Numbered from the stretch's first letter, positions 26,056 to 35,553 are shown. The stretch is DNA of 64,000 bases from Thermanaerothrix solaris (GCF_032334255.1 NZ_JAUHMF010000001.1:1302001-1366000); one strand, 5' to 3'. The notes: generated by a model from the letters alone, not told the origin. Translations and numbers: made by a program.

Positions 26056-27387
26056 ATGCCACCAAGCGCAACCTACTACTTCCCCACCGGATTTCTTTGG
26101 GGCACCGCCACTTCCTCCCATCAAGTGGAAGGAAACAACACCAACAACAACTGGTACCAATGGGAGAATGAACCTGGACGCATCCTCCATGGCCATCGTT
26201 CTGGACTAGCCTGTGATTGGTGGGGTGGGCGCTGGCGTGAGGATTTCGACCGCGCGGCAGAAACCGGGCAAAATGCCCACCGCCTTTCCATCGAGTGGAG
26301 CCGAATTCAACCCACTCCGGAGCGCTGGGATGAAGATGCGCTTGACTACTATCGTGAGATGATCCGCGGGCTTTACCAGCGCAATATGACTCCACTGGTC
26401 ACCCTTCACCATTTCACCGATCCCATCTGGTTATATGAACAAGGGGGCTGGGAAAATGAAGAAGCTCCGCATTACTTCGAACGCTACGTAGCGAAAGTTG
26501 TCGAAGCGCTGAAAGATTACGTTTCGTTGTGGGTCACCATCAACGAACCAAACGTTTATGTTTATGGCGGTTATCTGGGCGGCGGTTTTCCGCCCGGCAA
26601 AAACGACCTGCGCACAGCATTTCAGGTGCTGGTCAATCTGGTCAAAGGTCACGCCGCGGCGTATCAAGCCATTCATCGCATTCAAAAGACAGCGCGGGTG
26701 GGCATCGCCCTGAATTATCGCAGTTTTCGCCCCGCGCGCCCATGGTTTCCCCTCGACACCTGGATAGCCAATTTCCTCCACCAGGGCTTTAACGCCGCCT
26801 TCCCCGAAGCCATCACCCACGGCAGACTGCGCTTTGCCACCTTTCGCGCCGAGATTCCGGCCGCGGTGAAGACCCAGGACTTCTTTGGCCTCAATTATTA
26901 TTCACGTGACCTGATCTCATTCAACCCCTTCTCCAAGACCGGTTTCTTCTACACCGCTCGATACCCCCAAGAGGCGGAATTAAGCGATACCGGCTTCCTG
27001 GCTAACGTCCCAGAGGGCATCTATGAGGGATTGGCCTGGGCAAAGCGCTATGGATTACCTATTATCATTACCGAAAACGGGGTCGAAGATGCCGATGACG
27101 ATCTGCGCCCCCGCTATTTGATCCAGCACCTTCACCAGGTCTGGCGCGCCGTTAATTTCAACTGGCAAATCAAGGGGTATTTTCACTGGTCGCTGGTGGA
27201 TAACTTCGAATGGGAACGCGGCTGGACGCAGCGCTTCGGCCTGTGGGGGCTGGAGGTTGAAACCCAGCGCCGCATTCGCCGCCCCAGTGTGGATTTATAT
27301 GCCGAGATTTGCAAAACGAACAGCCTCTCCGCCGAGATGGTTCAGCGCTTTGCACCCGAAATCTATGCGAAGTTATTCCCGGAGTGA
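26056..27387 (+). CDS. Family 1 glycoside hydrolase (beta-glucosidase-like)
   Basis: The 443-residue TIM-barrel enzyme has the GH1 N-terminal signature FLWGTATSSHQVEG, acid/base Glu164 in TINEPN, nucleophile Glu340 in IITENG, and the sugar-binding WSLVDNFEWERGW. It has no signal peptide, so it acts in the cytoplasm on imported disaccharides or glycosides. GGGAGAAA precedes ATG 26056, and a TATAAT at 26011-26016 may be its -10 box. Its end overlaps lysK (convergent) by 15 bases. Confidence 0.95.
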   Translation: MPPSATYYFPTGFLWGTATSSHQVEGNNTNNNWYQWENEPGRILHGHRSGLACDWWGGRWREDFDRAAETGQNAHRLSIEWSRIQPTPERWDEDALDYYREMIRGLYQRNMTPLVTLHHFTDPIWLYEQGGWENEEAPHYFERYVAKVVEALKDYVSLWVTINEPNVYVYGGYLGGGFPPGKNDLRTAFQVLVNLVKGHAAAYQAIHRIQKTARVGIALNYRSFRPARPWFPLDTWIANFLHQGFNAAFPEAITHGRLRFATFRAEIPAAVKTQDFFGLNYYSRDLISFNPFSKTGFFYTARYPQEAELSDTGFLANVPEGIYEGLAWAKRYGLPIIITENGVEDADDDLRPRYLIQHLHQVWRAVNFNWQIKGYFHWSLVDNFEWERGWTQRFGLWGLEVETQRRIRRPSVDLYAEICKTNSLSAEMVQRFAPEIYAKLFPE

Positions 27388-28458
27388 CAAATGGGATGAA
27401 GCAAGACCTCGCAAAGCGTCGGCAAGAACATCTACGGCCTTAAGATATTCCTCAACCAGGATGTGTTCCTGCGGCGTGTGATCGAGGCTGGAGTCTCCCG
27501 GCCCATATGCCAGGGTTGGACAACCCCACGCAGGCGCCGCCAGATTCATGTCTGAGGTGCCCGATTTGAGTGTAAATGAGGGCTTGCCTCCCCGCGCGCG
27601 AATGGCGGCTAAGAATGCCCGCACCAGGGGGGTGTTTTTCTCTGCTCGATAAGCGGGAATAAAATCCTCAATCACATAAGTTGCACCATCGGCGACTTCT
27701 TTTAACATCTTATCCAGAGTTGGCCGCTCCAACTCCGGTGGAAGGCGTAAACCAACCTGCACACGTGCCCATTCCTCAAAACCATCTGAACCCGATTCCA
27801 TCCGCCGCAAGGTAGCCAATAGTTGATCAAAAGCGCCCTCCCGGCCTTGGTTAAAGGCCAGCACCCGCTGCTTCAGGCGCGCCCAAATGTCCACTGCGGC
27901 TTCGCAAGCACTTTCGACTGGCGCCGCGGTATGGGCAAGGGTACGCCGTGCCGTGATCTGAACCCAGGCACTGCCCTTGTAACCCAAGGTCAGACGCTCC
28001 CAGCCGCTTGGCTCACCGATGATGAGTAGATGAGGCCGATAGCGGGGGAGCAAATAGCGCGCACCGCGCGAATCGCCTTCTTCACCGACGGCACCGATCA
28101 CTATCCACTGTATCCCTGGCATCTCGCCTACGCGGGCTACGGCATCCACAAAAGCCGCCAATGGTCCCTTGGCATCCACCGCGCCGCGGCCATAAAGGCG
28201 ACCGTCTTCCAGGCGGATCGGAATCTCACCCGGGACGGTATCAATGTGCCCTAATAACATCACTTGGTACCCGCCTTCGCCGATCCAACCCACTACGTTG
28301 CCGATTTCATCCACGGTGGCGGTGCTGAACCCAAGGGTGCGCATGCGCTCGACCAGCCAAGACACCGCTTCAGATTCCGCACCGGTTGGGCTGTAACGTT
28401 CCAACAGCCCCACCAGCGTGTCCAGGCCAGGCTCACGCCAAGAAAGATCAGCGGCCAT
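27373..28458 (-). CDS. lysK: [LysW]-lysine/ornithine hydrolase, M20 family
   Basis: LysK releases the finished amino acid from the LysW carrier. The 361-residue M20 metallopeptidase shows LLGHIDTVPG (metal His/Asp), GRGAVDAKGPLAAF, GAVGEEGDSRGA (catalytic Glu pair), IIGEPSGWERLTLGYKGS, and the final metal ligand region PGDSSLDHTPQEHI. ATG 28458 is preceded by GGGGAGA and overlaps lysJ by 11 bases. Whether it frees lysine, ornithine or both is not readable; the operon's arginine-type leader favours ornithine being among the products. Confidence 0.9.
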   Translation of the reverse strand: MAADLSWREPGLDTLVGLLERYSPTGAESEAVSWLVERMRTLGFSTATVDEIGNVVGWIGEGGYQVMLLGHIDTVPGEIPIRLEDGRLYGRGAVDAKGPLAAFVDAVARVGEMPGIQWIVIGAVGEEGDSRGARYLLPRYRPHLLIIGEPSGWERLTLGYKGSAWVQITARRTLAHTAAPVESACEAAVDIWARLKQRVLAFNQGREGAFDQLLATLRRMESGSDGFEEWARVQVGLRLPPELERPTLDKMLKEVADGATYVIEDFIPAYRAEKNTPLVRAFLAAIRARGGKPSFTLKSGTSDMNLAAPAWGCPTLAYGPGDSSLDHTPQEHILVEEYLKAVDVLADALRGLASSHLSLRE

Positions 28459-29659
28459 TCTCCCCTGCCTCCTCAGCGGCGACCGGTTCCAGCGCCAGTA
28501 CTTCTTCCAACGTCTCGGCAACGCGGTCCAGTTGGGCTTCGCGAATGACCAGAGGGGGCAAAAAACGGATCACATTTAATCCGGCGGAAAGCGCCAGAAC
28601 GCCGCGTTCCTGCATCAGTGCCAGAAATGGGGCGACCTTCTGTTTCAATTCTACGCCGATCATCAACCCCAAGCCGCGGATTTCGCGAATGAGGGGAGAT
28701 CGGATTTGGCGTAAGCGTTCCATAAAATAAGCCCCTTTGCGCGCTGCTTGGGCTGGCAGATCCTCGCGTTGCAGGATGCGTAGCGCCGCCCGCGCTGCCG
28801 CGCAGGCCAGCGGGTTGCCGCCAAAGGTCGAGCCGTGTAACCCGGGGCTAAGCGCCCGCACCCGTTCCCCCATCAGTACAGCACCCATCGGCAACCCACC
28901 GGCTAAAGACTTGGCCACACAAAGCAAATCGGGTTGCAAATCATAGTGCTGATAGGCAAACATACGCCCGGTACGACCAAAGCCGGTTTGCACTTCATCA
29001 ATGATGAGCAAAGCACCACGCTCACGGCAGAGGGCCTGAACACCTCGTAAATATTCTGGGTCACCAGGATAAACCCCACCTTCGCCCTGCACCACTTCCA
29101 GGATCACAGCGGCCGTTTCCTCACTGATAGCCGCCTGCAGCGCCTCAAGGTTGTTGTAGGGGACATGGATAAAACCGGGCACCAACGGTTCAAAGGGTTC
29201 ACGGTACTTCTTATTCCAAGTCGCCGAAAGCGCACCCATCGTCCGCCCGTGAAATCCGCGCATGGTCGCGATGATCTGCTTGCGACCGGTGCTATAGCGG
29301 CTGAATTTAATTGCAGCCTCCACAGATTCGGTGCCCGAGTTGCAGAAGAACACCCGATCCAACCCCGGTGTAAGCGCTGTCAGTTCCTCCATCAGGGCTG
29401 CGCGCTGATCGTTATAAAAGGTCTCCGGACAGGTGATCAAGCGCTGGGCTTGCTCGGCAATGGCACGCGCAATTTCGATCCGCCCGTGCCCCAGATTGGC
29501 CACCCCCTGCCCGCTGGTGCAGTCAATATAATTCCGTCCCTGCTCGTCCCATAACCACGCGCCCTCACCCCGCACCAGGGTAATGGGTTGTTTGTTATAA
29601 AGACCCGAGGTATGGCGGGCCTCAATGGCTTGGGTCGTGCTGATAGTCAATGTGCTCAT
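28448..29659 (-). CDS. lysJ: [LysW]-aminoadipate/glutamate semialdehyde aminotransferase
   Basis: This class III PLP aminotransferase (403 residues) transaminates LysW-bound semialdehyde. It shows FFCNSGTESVEAAIKFSR (PLP phosphate site), IIDEVQTGFGRTG and the Schiff-base Lys in CVAKSLAGGLPMGA. It is homologous to acetylornithine aminotransferase ArgD, but the presence of lysW, lysX, lysY and lysZ beside it indicates the carrier-bound pathway. ATG 29659 has AAGGAG seven bases upstream; it lies 24 bases after lysZ. Confidence 0.92.
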   Translation of the reverse strand: MSTLTISTTQAIEARHTSGLYNKQPITLVRGEGAWLWDEQGRNYIDCTSGQGVANLGHGRIEIARAIAEQAQRLITCPETFYNDQRAALMEELTALTPGLDRVFFCNSGTESVEAAIKFSRYSTGRKQIIATMRGFHGRTMGALSATWNKKYREPFEPLVPGFIHVPYNNLEALQAAISEETAAVILEVVQGEGGVYPGDPEYLRGVQALCRERGALLIIDEVQTGFGRTGRMFAYQHYDLQPDLLCVAKSLAGGLPMGAVLMGERVRALSPGLHGSTFGGNPLACAAARAALRILQREDLPAQAARKGAYFMERLRQIRSPLIREIRGLGLMIGVELKQKVAPFLALMQERGVLALSAGLNVIRFLPPLVIREAQLDRVAETLEEVLALEPVAAEEAGENGR

Positions 29660-29683
29660 CGCTTTCTCCTTCAAGGTGCTTAT

Positions 29684-30514
29684 TTAGGGGGTAATCCAGG
29701 TGCCTCCACCTTGCAAAGCCTTTAATAACGGTTGGTTATACCGCCCGTCGGCAATAATCACGCGCCCCACCCCACCACGCAATGCCTCTTGGGCGCCCAG
29801 AACTTTTTTCTTCATCCGCCCCTCCGCATATCCTAAGGCCCGTTCCATCTCGGCCAGGGTCAAACGAGGGATTAGGGACGACTCATCCGGAAATGCGCGC
29901 AACAACCCCGGCGCCCCTGTCAACAGCACCAGCGTCGCCGCCTGCAAAGCCGCGGCGATCATCGCCGCAGCGCGGTCGGCATCCACATTCAACGCCTCAC
30001 CCTGCGGGCTGAGTGCCAAGGGGGCTACAACCGGTACATACCCCTCTGTGAGCAAAAGGCGCAGCAGGGCAACGTTAACCGTTTCTATGGTGCCAGTGTA
30101 ATCATCGCGCAAGATTTTTTGCCGCCCGTTCTCAATAATCCGAATCGCTTCCTTGCGGCGTGCGACCAACAATCGCCCATCTAACCCGCTCAGCCCCAGG
30201 GCATTGATCCCGAGTGCCTGCAACTGCTCGACCAACAACGTGTTCACCCGCCCGTTGACGGCGGCGGCAAAGATCTCCAGCGTTTTGCGGTCGGTGTAAC
30301 GCGAGGTAAACCCAGAGGGCGACGTGACAAAACGCGGTGGATGCCCCAGTGCCTCACCCAGGGCATTCGCCTCTGCCGATCCGCCATGCACCAGGACCAT
30401 CCGCCAGCCCTCGCGCTGCAACGTCACCACATCCTGGCAAATGGCTGCAAAATCAACCCCTTCGGTACCCCCAAGTTTAACCACCAGGGTTTGCAGATGC
30501 CCATTGCTATCCAC
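29684..30514 (-). CDS. lysZ: [LysW]-aminoadipate/glutamate kinase
   Basis: LysZ phosphorylates the side-chain carboxylate of the LysW-bound amino acid. The amino acid kinase fold is visible in LVVKLGGTEGVDF, LVHGGSAEANALGEALGH, LGLSGLDGRL, PLALSPQGEALNVDADRAA and the C-terminal RMKKKVLGAQEAL. GTG 30514 is preferred because the frame's earlier TTG at 30535 lies upstream of the SD sequence AAAGGAGG, which is well spaced for 30514. The length is then 276. Confidence 0.9.
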   Translation of the reverse strand: MDSNGHLQTLVVKLGGTEGVDFAAICQDVVTLQREGWRMVLVHGGSAEANALGEALGHPPRFVTSPSGFTSRYTDRKTLEIFAAAVNGRVNTLLVEQLQALGINALGLSGLDGRLLVARRKEAIRIIENGRQKILRDDYTGTIETVNVALLRLLLTEGYVPVVAPLALSPQGEALNVDADRAAAMIAAALQAATLVLLTGAPGLLRAFPDESSLIPRLTLAEMERALGYAEGRMKKKVLGAQEALRGGVGRVIIADGRYNQPLLKALQGGGTWITP

Positions 30515-30538
30515 GTCTTCAACCTCCTTTGGCAAACA

Positions 30539-31573
30539 TTAAATCGGATGCAAACCCGGGAAGGTTAACCCCATGGTTTCATCCCAACCCAGCATTAGAT
30601 TCATGCACTGCACCGCCGAACCCGCAGCGCCTTTCATCAGGTTATCCAGAGCACAAATCGAAACCACATGCCCGGTGCGTTCATCCAGTTCAAAACCCAG
30701 GTCAGCGTAGTTCGAGCCGGCCAGGATTTTGGGCTCCGGCACCCGATAAATGCCGCGTTGCTCTTTGACCAGGCGTAAAAATGGATTTTCATTAACCACC
30801 GCACGGTAAGCCCGCCATAAATCGCGCTGAGTAACCCCAGGCTTGACTTGCGCGTGTGCCGTGGCCAATGCGCCGCGCACCAAATCCACAGCCGTCATCG
30901 TCAGCACCACGTTATTCAGCCCCATCTCCTGAATCACCTCTGCGGTATGGCGGTGTCCAAAGGGCGAAAAGGTGCGAATGACCCCACTGCGCTCCGGGTG
31001 ATGACTACCCACATTACCCTCGGCACCGCTTTCTGAGGATCCGACCTTGATCTCAACGACCACCGGGCAGGAAGAATCCAACAAATCCGCCTGCACCAAG
31101 GGCCATAACGCCAAGTTAGCGGCAGTAGCATTACAACCTACCCCGCTGGCATAACGGGCGCTCCGCAGTTCATCGCGATGAAGTTCCGGCAACCCATAGA
31201 CAAAACGCCCCAGCCAGTGCGGCGCTGCATGAGGTGCGCCATACCAGAGTTCATAATCTTCCGCGCGCTTGAGGCGAAAATCGGCGGAAAGGTCAATGAT
31301 ATAGGTCGCCAAATCGGCTAACCGGTCAATCTGATGCTGGGCTTCCCCATGCGGCAGGGCAAGGAAGAGCACATCTACGCTTTCCAGTTGAGCCGGGTCA
31401 CTGAATTTGAGCGTGGTGCGCTTGCGCAGGTTGGGATGCACTTGATAGACGTATTCGCCCAGGTGACGGCGCGAGGTTACCTGCACCACCTCAACCTCAG
31501 GGTGATCCAGGAGTAACCGCAACACCTCACCGCCAGCGTAACCGGAGGCACCAACAATGGCAGCACGGATCAT
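30539..31573 (-). CDS. lysY: [LysW]-aminoadipyl/glutamyl phosphate reductase
   Basis: LysY reduces the carrier-bound acyl phosphate to a semialdehyde with NADPH. The 344-residue ArgC-like protein has GASGYAGGEVLRLLLDHP (dinucleotide fold), LALPHGEA, and the catalytic Cys in YASGVGCNATAANLAL; SPFGHRHTAEV marks the active-site His. It overlaps lysX by 4 bases (ATGA-type). Confidence 0.93.
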   Translation of the reverse strand: MIRAAIVGASGYAGGEVLRLLLDHPEVEVVQVTSRRHLGEYVYQVHPNLRKRTTLKFSDPAQLESVDVLFLALPHGEAQHQIDRLADLATYIIDLSADFRLKRAEDYELWYGAPHAAPHWLGRFVYGLPELHRDELRSARYASGVGCNATAANLALWPLVQADLLDSSCPVVVEIKVGSSESGAEGNVGSHHPERSGVIRTFSPFGHRHTAEVIQEMGLNNVVLTMTAVDLVRGALATAHAQVKPGVTQRDLWRAYRAVVNENPFLRLVKEQRGIYRVPEPKILAGSNYADLGFELDERTGHVVSICALDNLMKGAAGSAVQCMNLMLGWDETMGLTFPGLHPI

Positions 31574-32448
31574 ATCGGCACCCCTGTGTGCTGGCGAGCC
31601 ACAGCCAGGACGTAGTCCACGATCATGCCCGGAATATCCACGCCGGTCGTGGGCACGGTGGTGTGAAACTCCATGGTGTGATTAATTTCGTTAACCAGCA
31701 ATCCGCGCTCGGGATGTTCCAGGATATCAATGGCAAGCACACCACCACCAACCGCCGCTGCAGCACGGCCGCAGAGATCTTCCAATTCCGAGGTAATCGG
31801 GCACACCTCACCCTGTCCACCGCGGGCAGTGTTGGTAATCCAGTGCTCGGATTTACGGTAAATCGCCGCTACGGTGCGATCACCCAGGACAAACGCACGG
31901 ATGTCTCGTCCCGGTTTCTCGATATATTCTTGGATATAGAAAATCTGGTGTTGATAGGAACCCAGCACCTCTTTATGTTCCAGGATGGCCTCAGCGGCAT
32001 CCCGATCATTGATCTTTGAAAGCAGGCGTCCCCATGAACCGACCACGGGTTTGAGCACCACTGGATACCCCAACTGCTCAATCGCTTCCAAGGCTGCCTC
32101 TGCCGTGAAGGCAACCACCGTGCGTGGTTGTGGGATGCCAGCACGCGTCAGGGCAGCCGTCGTGGCCAGTTTATCACCGCATACCTCAGCCACGGCGGCC
32201 GTATTTACGGTTGGAATGCCCCAGGCGTTGAGCACGCGCAGGGCATATAACCCACGTGCGTAACTGATGCTGCGTTCCAAGATGGCATCGTACTGCAGCC
32301 ATGGGCCGGGGTTATCCAGGTCAAAGTGGACGAAACGATCATCCAAGCGTTCATAATCCACACCGCGCTGTTCTAAGGCGGCGAAAATCCACTTTTCCTC
32401 CACCCGTAGACGCGAATAAAGTACACCAATCCGCAAACGATGGTTCAT
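31570..32448 (-). CDS. lysX: LysW-amino acid ligase (LysX/ArgX, RimK-like ATP-grasp)
   Basis: LysX attaches the alpha-amino group of aminoadipate (or glutamate in ArgX) to the C-terminal Glu of LysW, protecting it. The ATP-grasp protein (292 residues) has VVLKPVVGSWGRLLSKI, IQEYIEKPGRDIRAFVLGD, and the metal-binding LVNEINHTMEFH. ATG 32448 lies 34 bases after lysW. LysX and ArgX differ in a few substrate-pocket residues which I cannot assign by eye, so substrate preference stays open. Confidence 0.92.
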   Translation of the reverse strand: MNHRLRIGVLYSRLRVEEKWIFAALEQRGVDYERLDDRFVHFDLDNPGPWLQYDAILERSISYARGLYALRVLNAWGIPTVNTAAVAEVCGDKLATTAALTRAGIPQPRTVVAFTAEAALEAIEQLGYPVVLKPVVGSWGRLLSKINDRDAAEAILEHKEVLGSYQHQIFYIQEYIEKPGRDIRAFVLGDRTVAAIYRKSEHWITNTARGGQGEVCPITSELEDLCGRAAAAVGGGVLAIDILEHPERGLLVNEINHTMEFHTTVPTTGVDIPGMIVDYVLAVARQHTGVPI

Positions 32449-32481
32449 CGGTACACCTCTTAACCACCAGGATAATGGGGT

Positions 32482-32652
32482 TCATTCACCCCAATCTTCG
32501 GCTTCCATCGGCGCCAGATCCAGGGTGAACGGCTCCAGCGCAGTCACCTCCAAATCCACACCACAATCCGGGCAAACTAGGATCTCGCCTAATTGCACAT
32601 CCTCATTGACTTCAATCACGGCTTCGCATTCAGGACAATGTGTGGACATCAT
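32482..32652 (-). CDS. lysW: Amino-group carrier protein LysW
   Basis: This 56-residue ORF encodes the acidic carrier on which intermediates are built. It has a zinc finger with Cys6, Cys9, Cys27 and Cys30 (HCPECE and VCPDCG), a run of Glu/Asp residues, and the diagnostic C-terminal EDWGE whose last Glu is the attachment site. AGGAGG lies six bases before the ATG at 32652; a second ATG follows directly. It sits between argH and lysX in one operon. Confidence 0.95.
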   Translation of the reverse strand: MMSTHCPECEAVIEVNEDVQLGEILVCPDCGVDLEVTALEPFTLDLAPMEAEDWGE

Positions 32653-32674
32653 CGTTTACCTCCTGTTTGAAAAT

Positions 32675-34132
32675 TTATAACCCTATTGATGTTTCAGAAG
32701 TGCGGATTGACCGCACATTCTCACGCAAAATGGGCACACGTCGCTGGTTTAAGACCACTCGAGCGGCTTGTAATTGGGCTTCCACCGCCTGAGGGCCGCT
32801 GCCGCCGCTCAGATTGCGACGGGCCAAACTTTGGACGGGGTCGAGTATCGCCAGCGCGCTTCGGGTCAACAGAGGATGGATGGCCTGGAGGGCCTGCTCA
32901 CTCAAGTCAGTGATGGGGCGACCCAATGCCAGCGCCTCTCGCACCACTCGTCCCACTACCGCATGGGCTTCACGGAAAGGCAGCCCCTGCTTCACCAGAT
33001 AGTCGGCTAAATCTGTTGCCATGAGTTCGTCAGTCACGGCTGCCTGCATGTGCTCGGCATTGACATTTATCGCTCGCAATGCGGCTGCCAATACCGGCAA
33101 CACAGCCAACAGGGTATCCATCGCTGCAAACACCTGGCCCTTATCTTCCTGCAGGTCTTTGTTATAGGCCAGCGGCAGCCCTTTTAACACCGTCATGAGA
33201 GCCGTCAGATGCCCCAGCAAGATCCCCGCCTTCGCCCGGGTGAGTTCAAAAAGGTCCGGATTCTTCTTCTGCGGCATCAGGCTAGAACCGGTGGCAAATC
33301 TATCGGGCAACTCCAAGAAGGCGAATTCCTGGCTGGAAAAGAGCACAACCATTTCAGCCAACTGACTGAGATGCACTCCCAACATGGCGGCAACAAAAAG
33401 GAACTCCGCTGCAAAATCCCGATCTGCCACGGCATCGAGGCTGTTCTGGCTGACGGCGAGGAAGCCAAGACGCTGGGCCAGTTTCTCACGGTCAATCGGG
33501 AAGCCCGCACCGGCCAACGCCCCCGCCCCCATCGGCATCACTGCCACCCGTGGGTAGAGATCACCCAGGCGCTGCCGATCTCGCTCCAACATCCAAAAGA
33601 AAGACAGCCACCAGTGGGCAAGCAGAACCGGTTGGGCGCGCTGTAGGTGGGTATAACCTGGCAGGTAGATGTCGCCGCTAGCCTCCGCCTGGGTCAGTAG
33701 AGCCATTTGCACCTGGATAAGGTTTTCTTCCAGATGCGGTAACTGCCCCAGCAGCCAGAGGCGAAAATCGGTTGCTACCAGATCATTACGACTGCGCCCG
33801 GTGGCAATCTTGCCCCCCAGCGGGCCCACCAACTCGCGCAGGCGCCGTTCAACCGCAGTGTGAATGTCTTCATCACTGGCTCGGAAGACAAACGTCCCGG
33901 TTTGAAACTCGTGGGCAATCGTTCCCAGACCAGCCACAATGGCATCGCGCTCTGCCGCGCTCAACACCCCTGCTTCATGCAGTGCTTCTGCCCAGGCTTG
34001 GTTGACCCGCACGTCTTCCAGTGCCAGGCGACGATCCACATCCAGTGAGGCATTTAACGCCCAGGCCGCCGCATCCATCGGTTGTTCAAAACGCCCCACC
34101 CATAGCGGTGCAGAAGCAGAGGAGTCTTCCAT
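32675..34132 (-). CDS. argH: Argininosuccinate lyase
   Basis: ArgH splits argininosuccinate into arginine and fumarate, the last step of arginine synthesis. The 485-residue fumarase-superfamily protein has TGRSRNDLVATDFRL, YTHLQRAQPVLLAHW and the signature GSSLMPQKKNPD with the catalytic Ser. ATG 34132 has AGGAGG nine bases upstream; 25 bases separate it from argG. It leads straight into lysW after 22 bases. Confidence 0.95.
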   Translation of the reverse strand: MEDSSASAPLWVGRFEQPMDAAAWALNASLDVDRRLALEDVRVNQAWAEALHEAGVLSAAERDAIVAGLGTIAHEFQTGTFVFRASDEDIHTAVERRLRELVGPLGGKIATGRSRNDLVATDFRLWLLGQLPHLEENLIQVQMALLTQAEASGDIYLPGYTHLQRAQPVLLAHWWLSFFWMLERDRQRLGDLYPRVAVMPMGAGALAGAGFPIDREKLAQRLGFLAVSQNSLDAVADRDFAAEFLFVAAMLGVHLSQLAEMVVLFSSQEFAFLELPDRFATGSSLMPQKKNPDLFELTRAKAGILLGHLTALMTVLKGLPLAYNKDLQEDKGQVFAAMDTLLAVLPVLAAALRAINVNAEHMQAAVTDELMATDLADYLVKQGLPFREAHAVVGRVVREALALGRPITDLSEQALQAIHPLLTRSALAILDPVQSLARRNLSGGSGPQAVEAQLQAARVVLNQRRVPILRENVRSIRTSETSIGL

Positions 34133-34157
34133 CGGTCCAAGACCTCCTATCAACGTC

Positions 34158-35417
34158 TTAATCCCGTTTGAAGCGGCTGTAATCCGGCCTGGGCATTTCC
34201 AATCCGGAGACCGGCAAGCCGTTTAACGCACGCACTTTGAGTGGTAGACCAAACAAGTTGATGAACCCTTTGGCATCCGACTGGTTATACACATCATCCT
34301 GCCCAAAGGTGGCAAAATCCTCGCGGTAGAGGCTGAAGGGACTGGTGCGGCCAGCGACGATAATGTTGCCCTTATAGAGTTTGAGGCGCACCGTGCCTGT
34401 TACCGGGCCCTGGGTGCTATCCACAAAGGCATCCAAGGCTTCGCGTAAGGGGGAGAACCACATCCCACTGTAAACCAGTTCGGCGTATTTGAGCGCCACC
34501 AAGTCCTTAAAGTGCAGTGTATCCCGATCCAAAACCAGGGATTCCAGTTCGCGATGGGCTGCCATTAAGATCGTGCCGCCAGGGGTTTCATAAACCCCGC
34601 GTGATTTCATACCCACCAGGCGGCTTTCCACCAAATCCACCCGCCCAATGCCATGATGTCCGCCCACTGCGTTGAGGTGATGGATGATCTGCGCCGGCGA
34701 CATACTGACGCCATTCACCGCCACCGGCGTGCCGGATTCAAACGAAATCTCGATGTATTCTGGCTCGTCCGGCGCGCTTTCGGGTGAGGTAGAAATGAGA
34801 TACATTCCCTCTTCCGGCTCATTCCAGGGGTCTTCCAGTGGGCCGCCCTCATGAGAAAGGTGCCACAGGTTGCGGTCGCGGCTATAGATGGATTTTTCCG
34901 TCGCCGTCACTGGGATATTGCGCTCGCGGGCATAACGAATGGCATCTTGGCGCGAGCGGATCTCCCATTCACGCCAGGGCGCAATCACCTTCAAGCGCGG
35001 ATCTAACGCCATGTAGGTTAGTTCAAACCGTACCTGATCATTGCCTTTACCGGTAGCACCGTGTGCTACGGCATCTGCCCCCACCTCGTGCGCCACATCC
35101 ACCTGGTGTTTAGCAATCAGCGGGCGCGCAATCGAAGTGCCCAGCAAATACTTACGCTCATAAATCGCCCCAGCCCGCAACAAACGGAACAGGTAGTCGC
35201 GCGCAAATTCTTCTTTGAGATCACGGATGATCAAACGGCTGGCCCCGCTACGCAATGCCTTTTCCTCTAAACCTTCTAACTCCTCACCCTGACCAATGTC
35301 CGCCGTAAAGCAGACCACCTCACAGCCATAATTCTCACGCAGCCAGGGCACAATCACTGAGGTATCCAATCCCCCTGAATAGGCCAGCACGACTCGATTA
35401 ACTTGCGCTTTTACCAT
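34158..35417 (-). CDS. argG: Argininosuccinate synthase
   Basis: ArgG joins citrulline and aspartate using ATP. The 419-residue protein has the PP-loop VVLAYSGGLDTSV, the ATGKGNDQVRFEL loop, and the C-terminal substrate residues in SFESGTPVAVNG. ATG 35417 follows AGGAGG; a GTG one codon earlier is too close to it. It is the first full gene after the arginine leader peptide and attenuator, so the whole argG-argH-lysWXYZJK run is predicted to be under arginine-responsive control. Confidence 0.95.
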   Translation of the reverse strand: MVKAQVNRVVLAYSGGLDTSVIVPWLRENYGCEVVCFTADIGQGEELEGLEEKALRSGASRLIIRDLKEEFARDYLFRLLRAGAIYERKYLLGTSIARPLIAKHQVDVAHEVGADAVAHGATGKGNDQVRFELTYMALDPRLKVIAPWREWEIRSRQDAIRYARERNIPVTATEKSIYSRDRNLWHLSHEGGPLEDPWNEPEEGMYLISTSPESAPDEPEYIEISFESGTPVAVNGVSMSPAQIIHHLNAVGGHHGIGRVDLVESRLVGMKSRGVYETPGGTILMAAHRELESLVLDRDTLHFKDLVALKYAELVYSGMWFSPLREALDAFVDSTQGPVTGTVRLKLYKGNIIVAGRTSPFSLYREDFATFGQDDVYNQSDAKGFINLFGLPLKVRALNGLPVSGLEMPRPDYSRFKRD

Positions 35418-35440
35418 CACGTCCTCCTGAGATATATAAA

Positions 35441-35470
35441 ATAAGGCCCCTCCTTAGCGGGAAGGAGGGG
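35441..35470 (-). terminator. Attenuator terminator upstream of argG
   Basis: On the minus strand CCCCTCCTT (35470-35462) pairs with AAGGAGGGG (35455-35447), with a 6-nt loop, followed by CCTTATTTTAT. Its 5' arm and loop (35457-35470) are also complementary to 35529-35542, so it is one of two exclusive folds. Confidence 0.85.
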
Positions 35471-35553
35471 TCTCTTTCTTTCGGGCTGGTGTTAGGATTC
35501 AACGACTACGTTTAACCAAACAACAAAACCCCGCCTTCCCGCGCGGAGGTGGG
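35457..35553 (-). promoter_or_regulatory. Arginine attenuator: protector and antiterminator stems
   Basis: In minus-strand RNA, segment 2 (35542-35529) is complementary to segment 3 (35470-35457) at 13 of 14 positions. Forming 2:3 prevents the terminator 3:4. Segment 1 (35553-35545) can pair with the 3' part of segment 2 (six pairs around one mismatch), keeping it from segment 3. A ribosome stalled at the Arg codons (35571-35560) would cover segment 1, free segment 2 and let transcription continue into argG. Confidence 0.8.
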
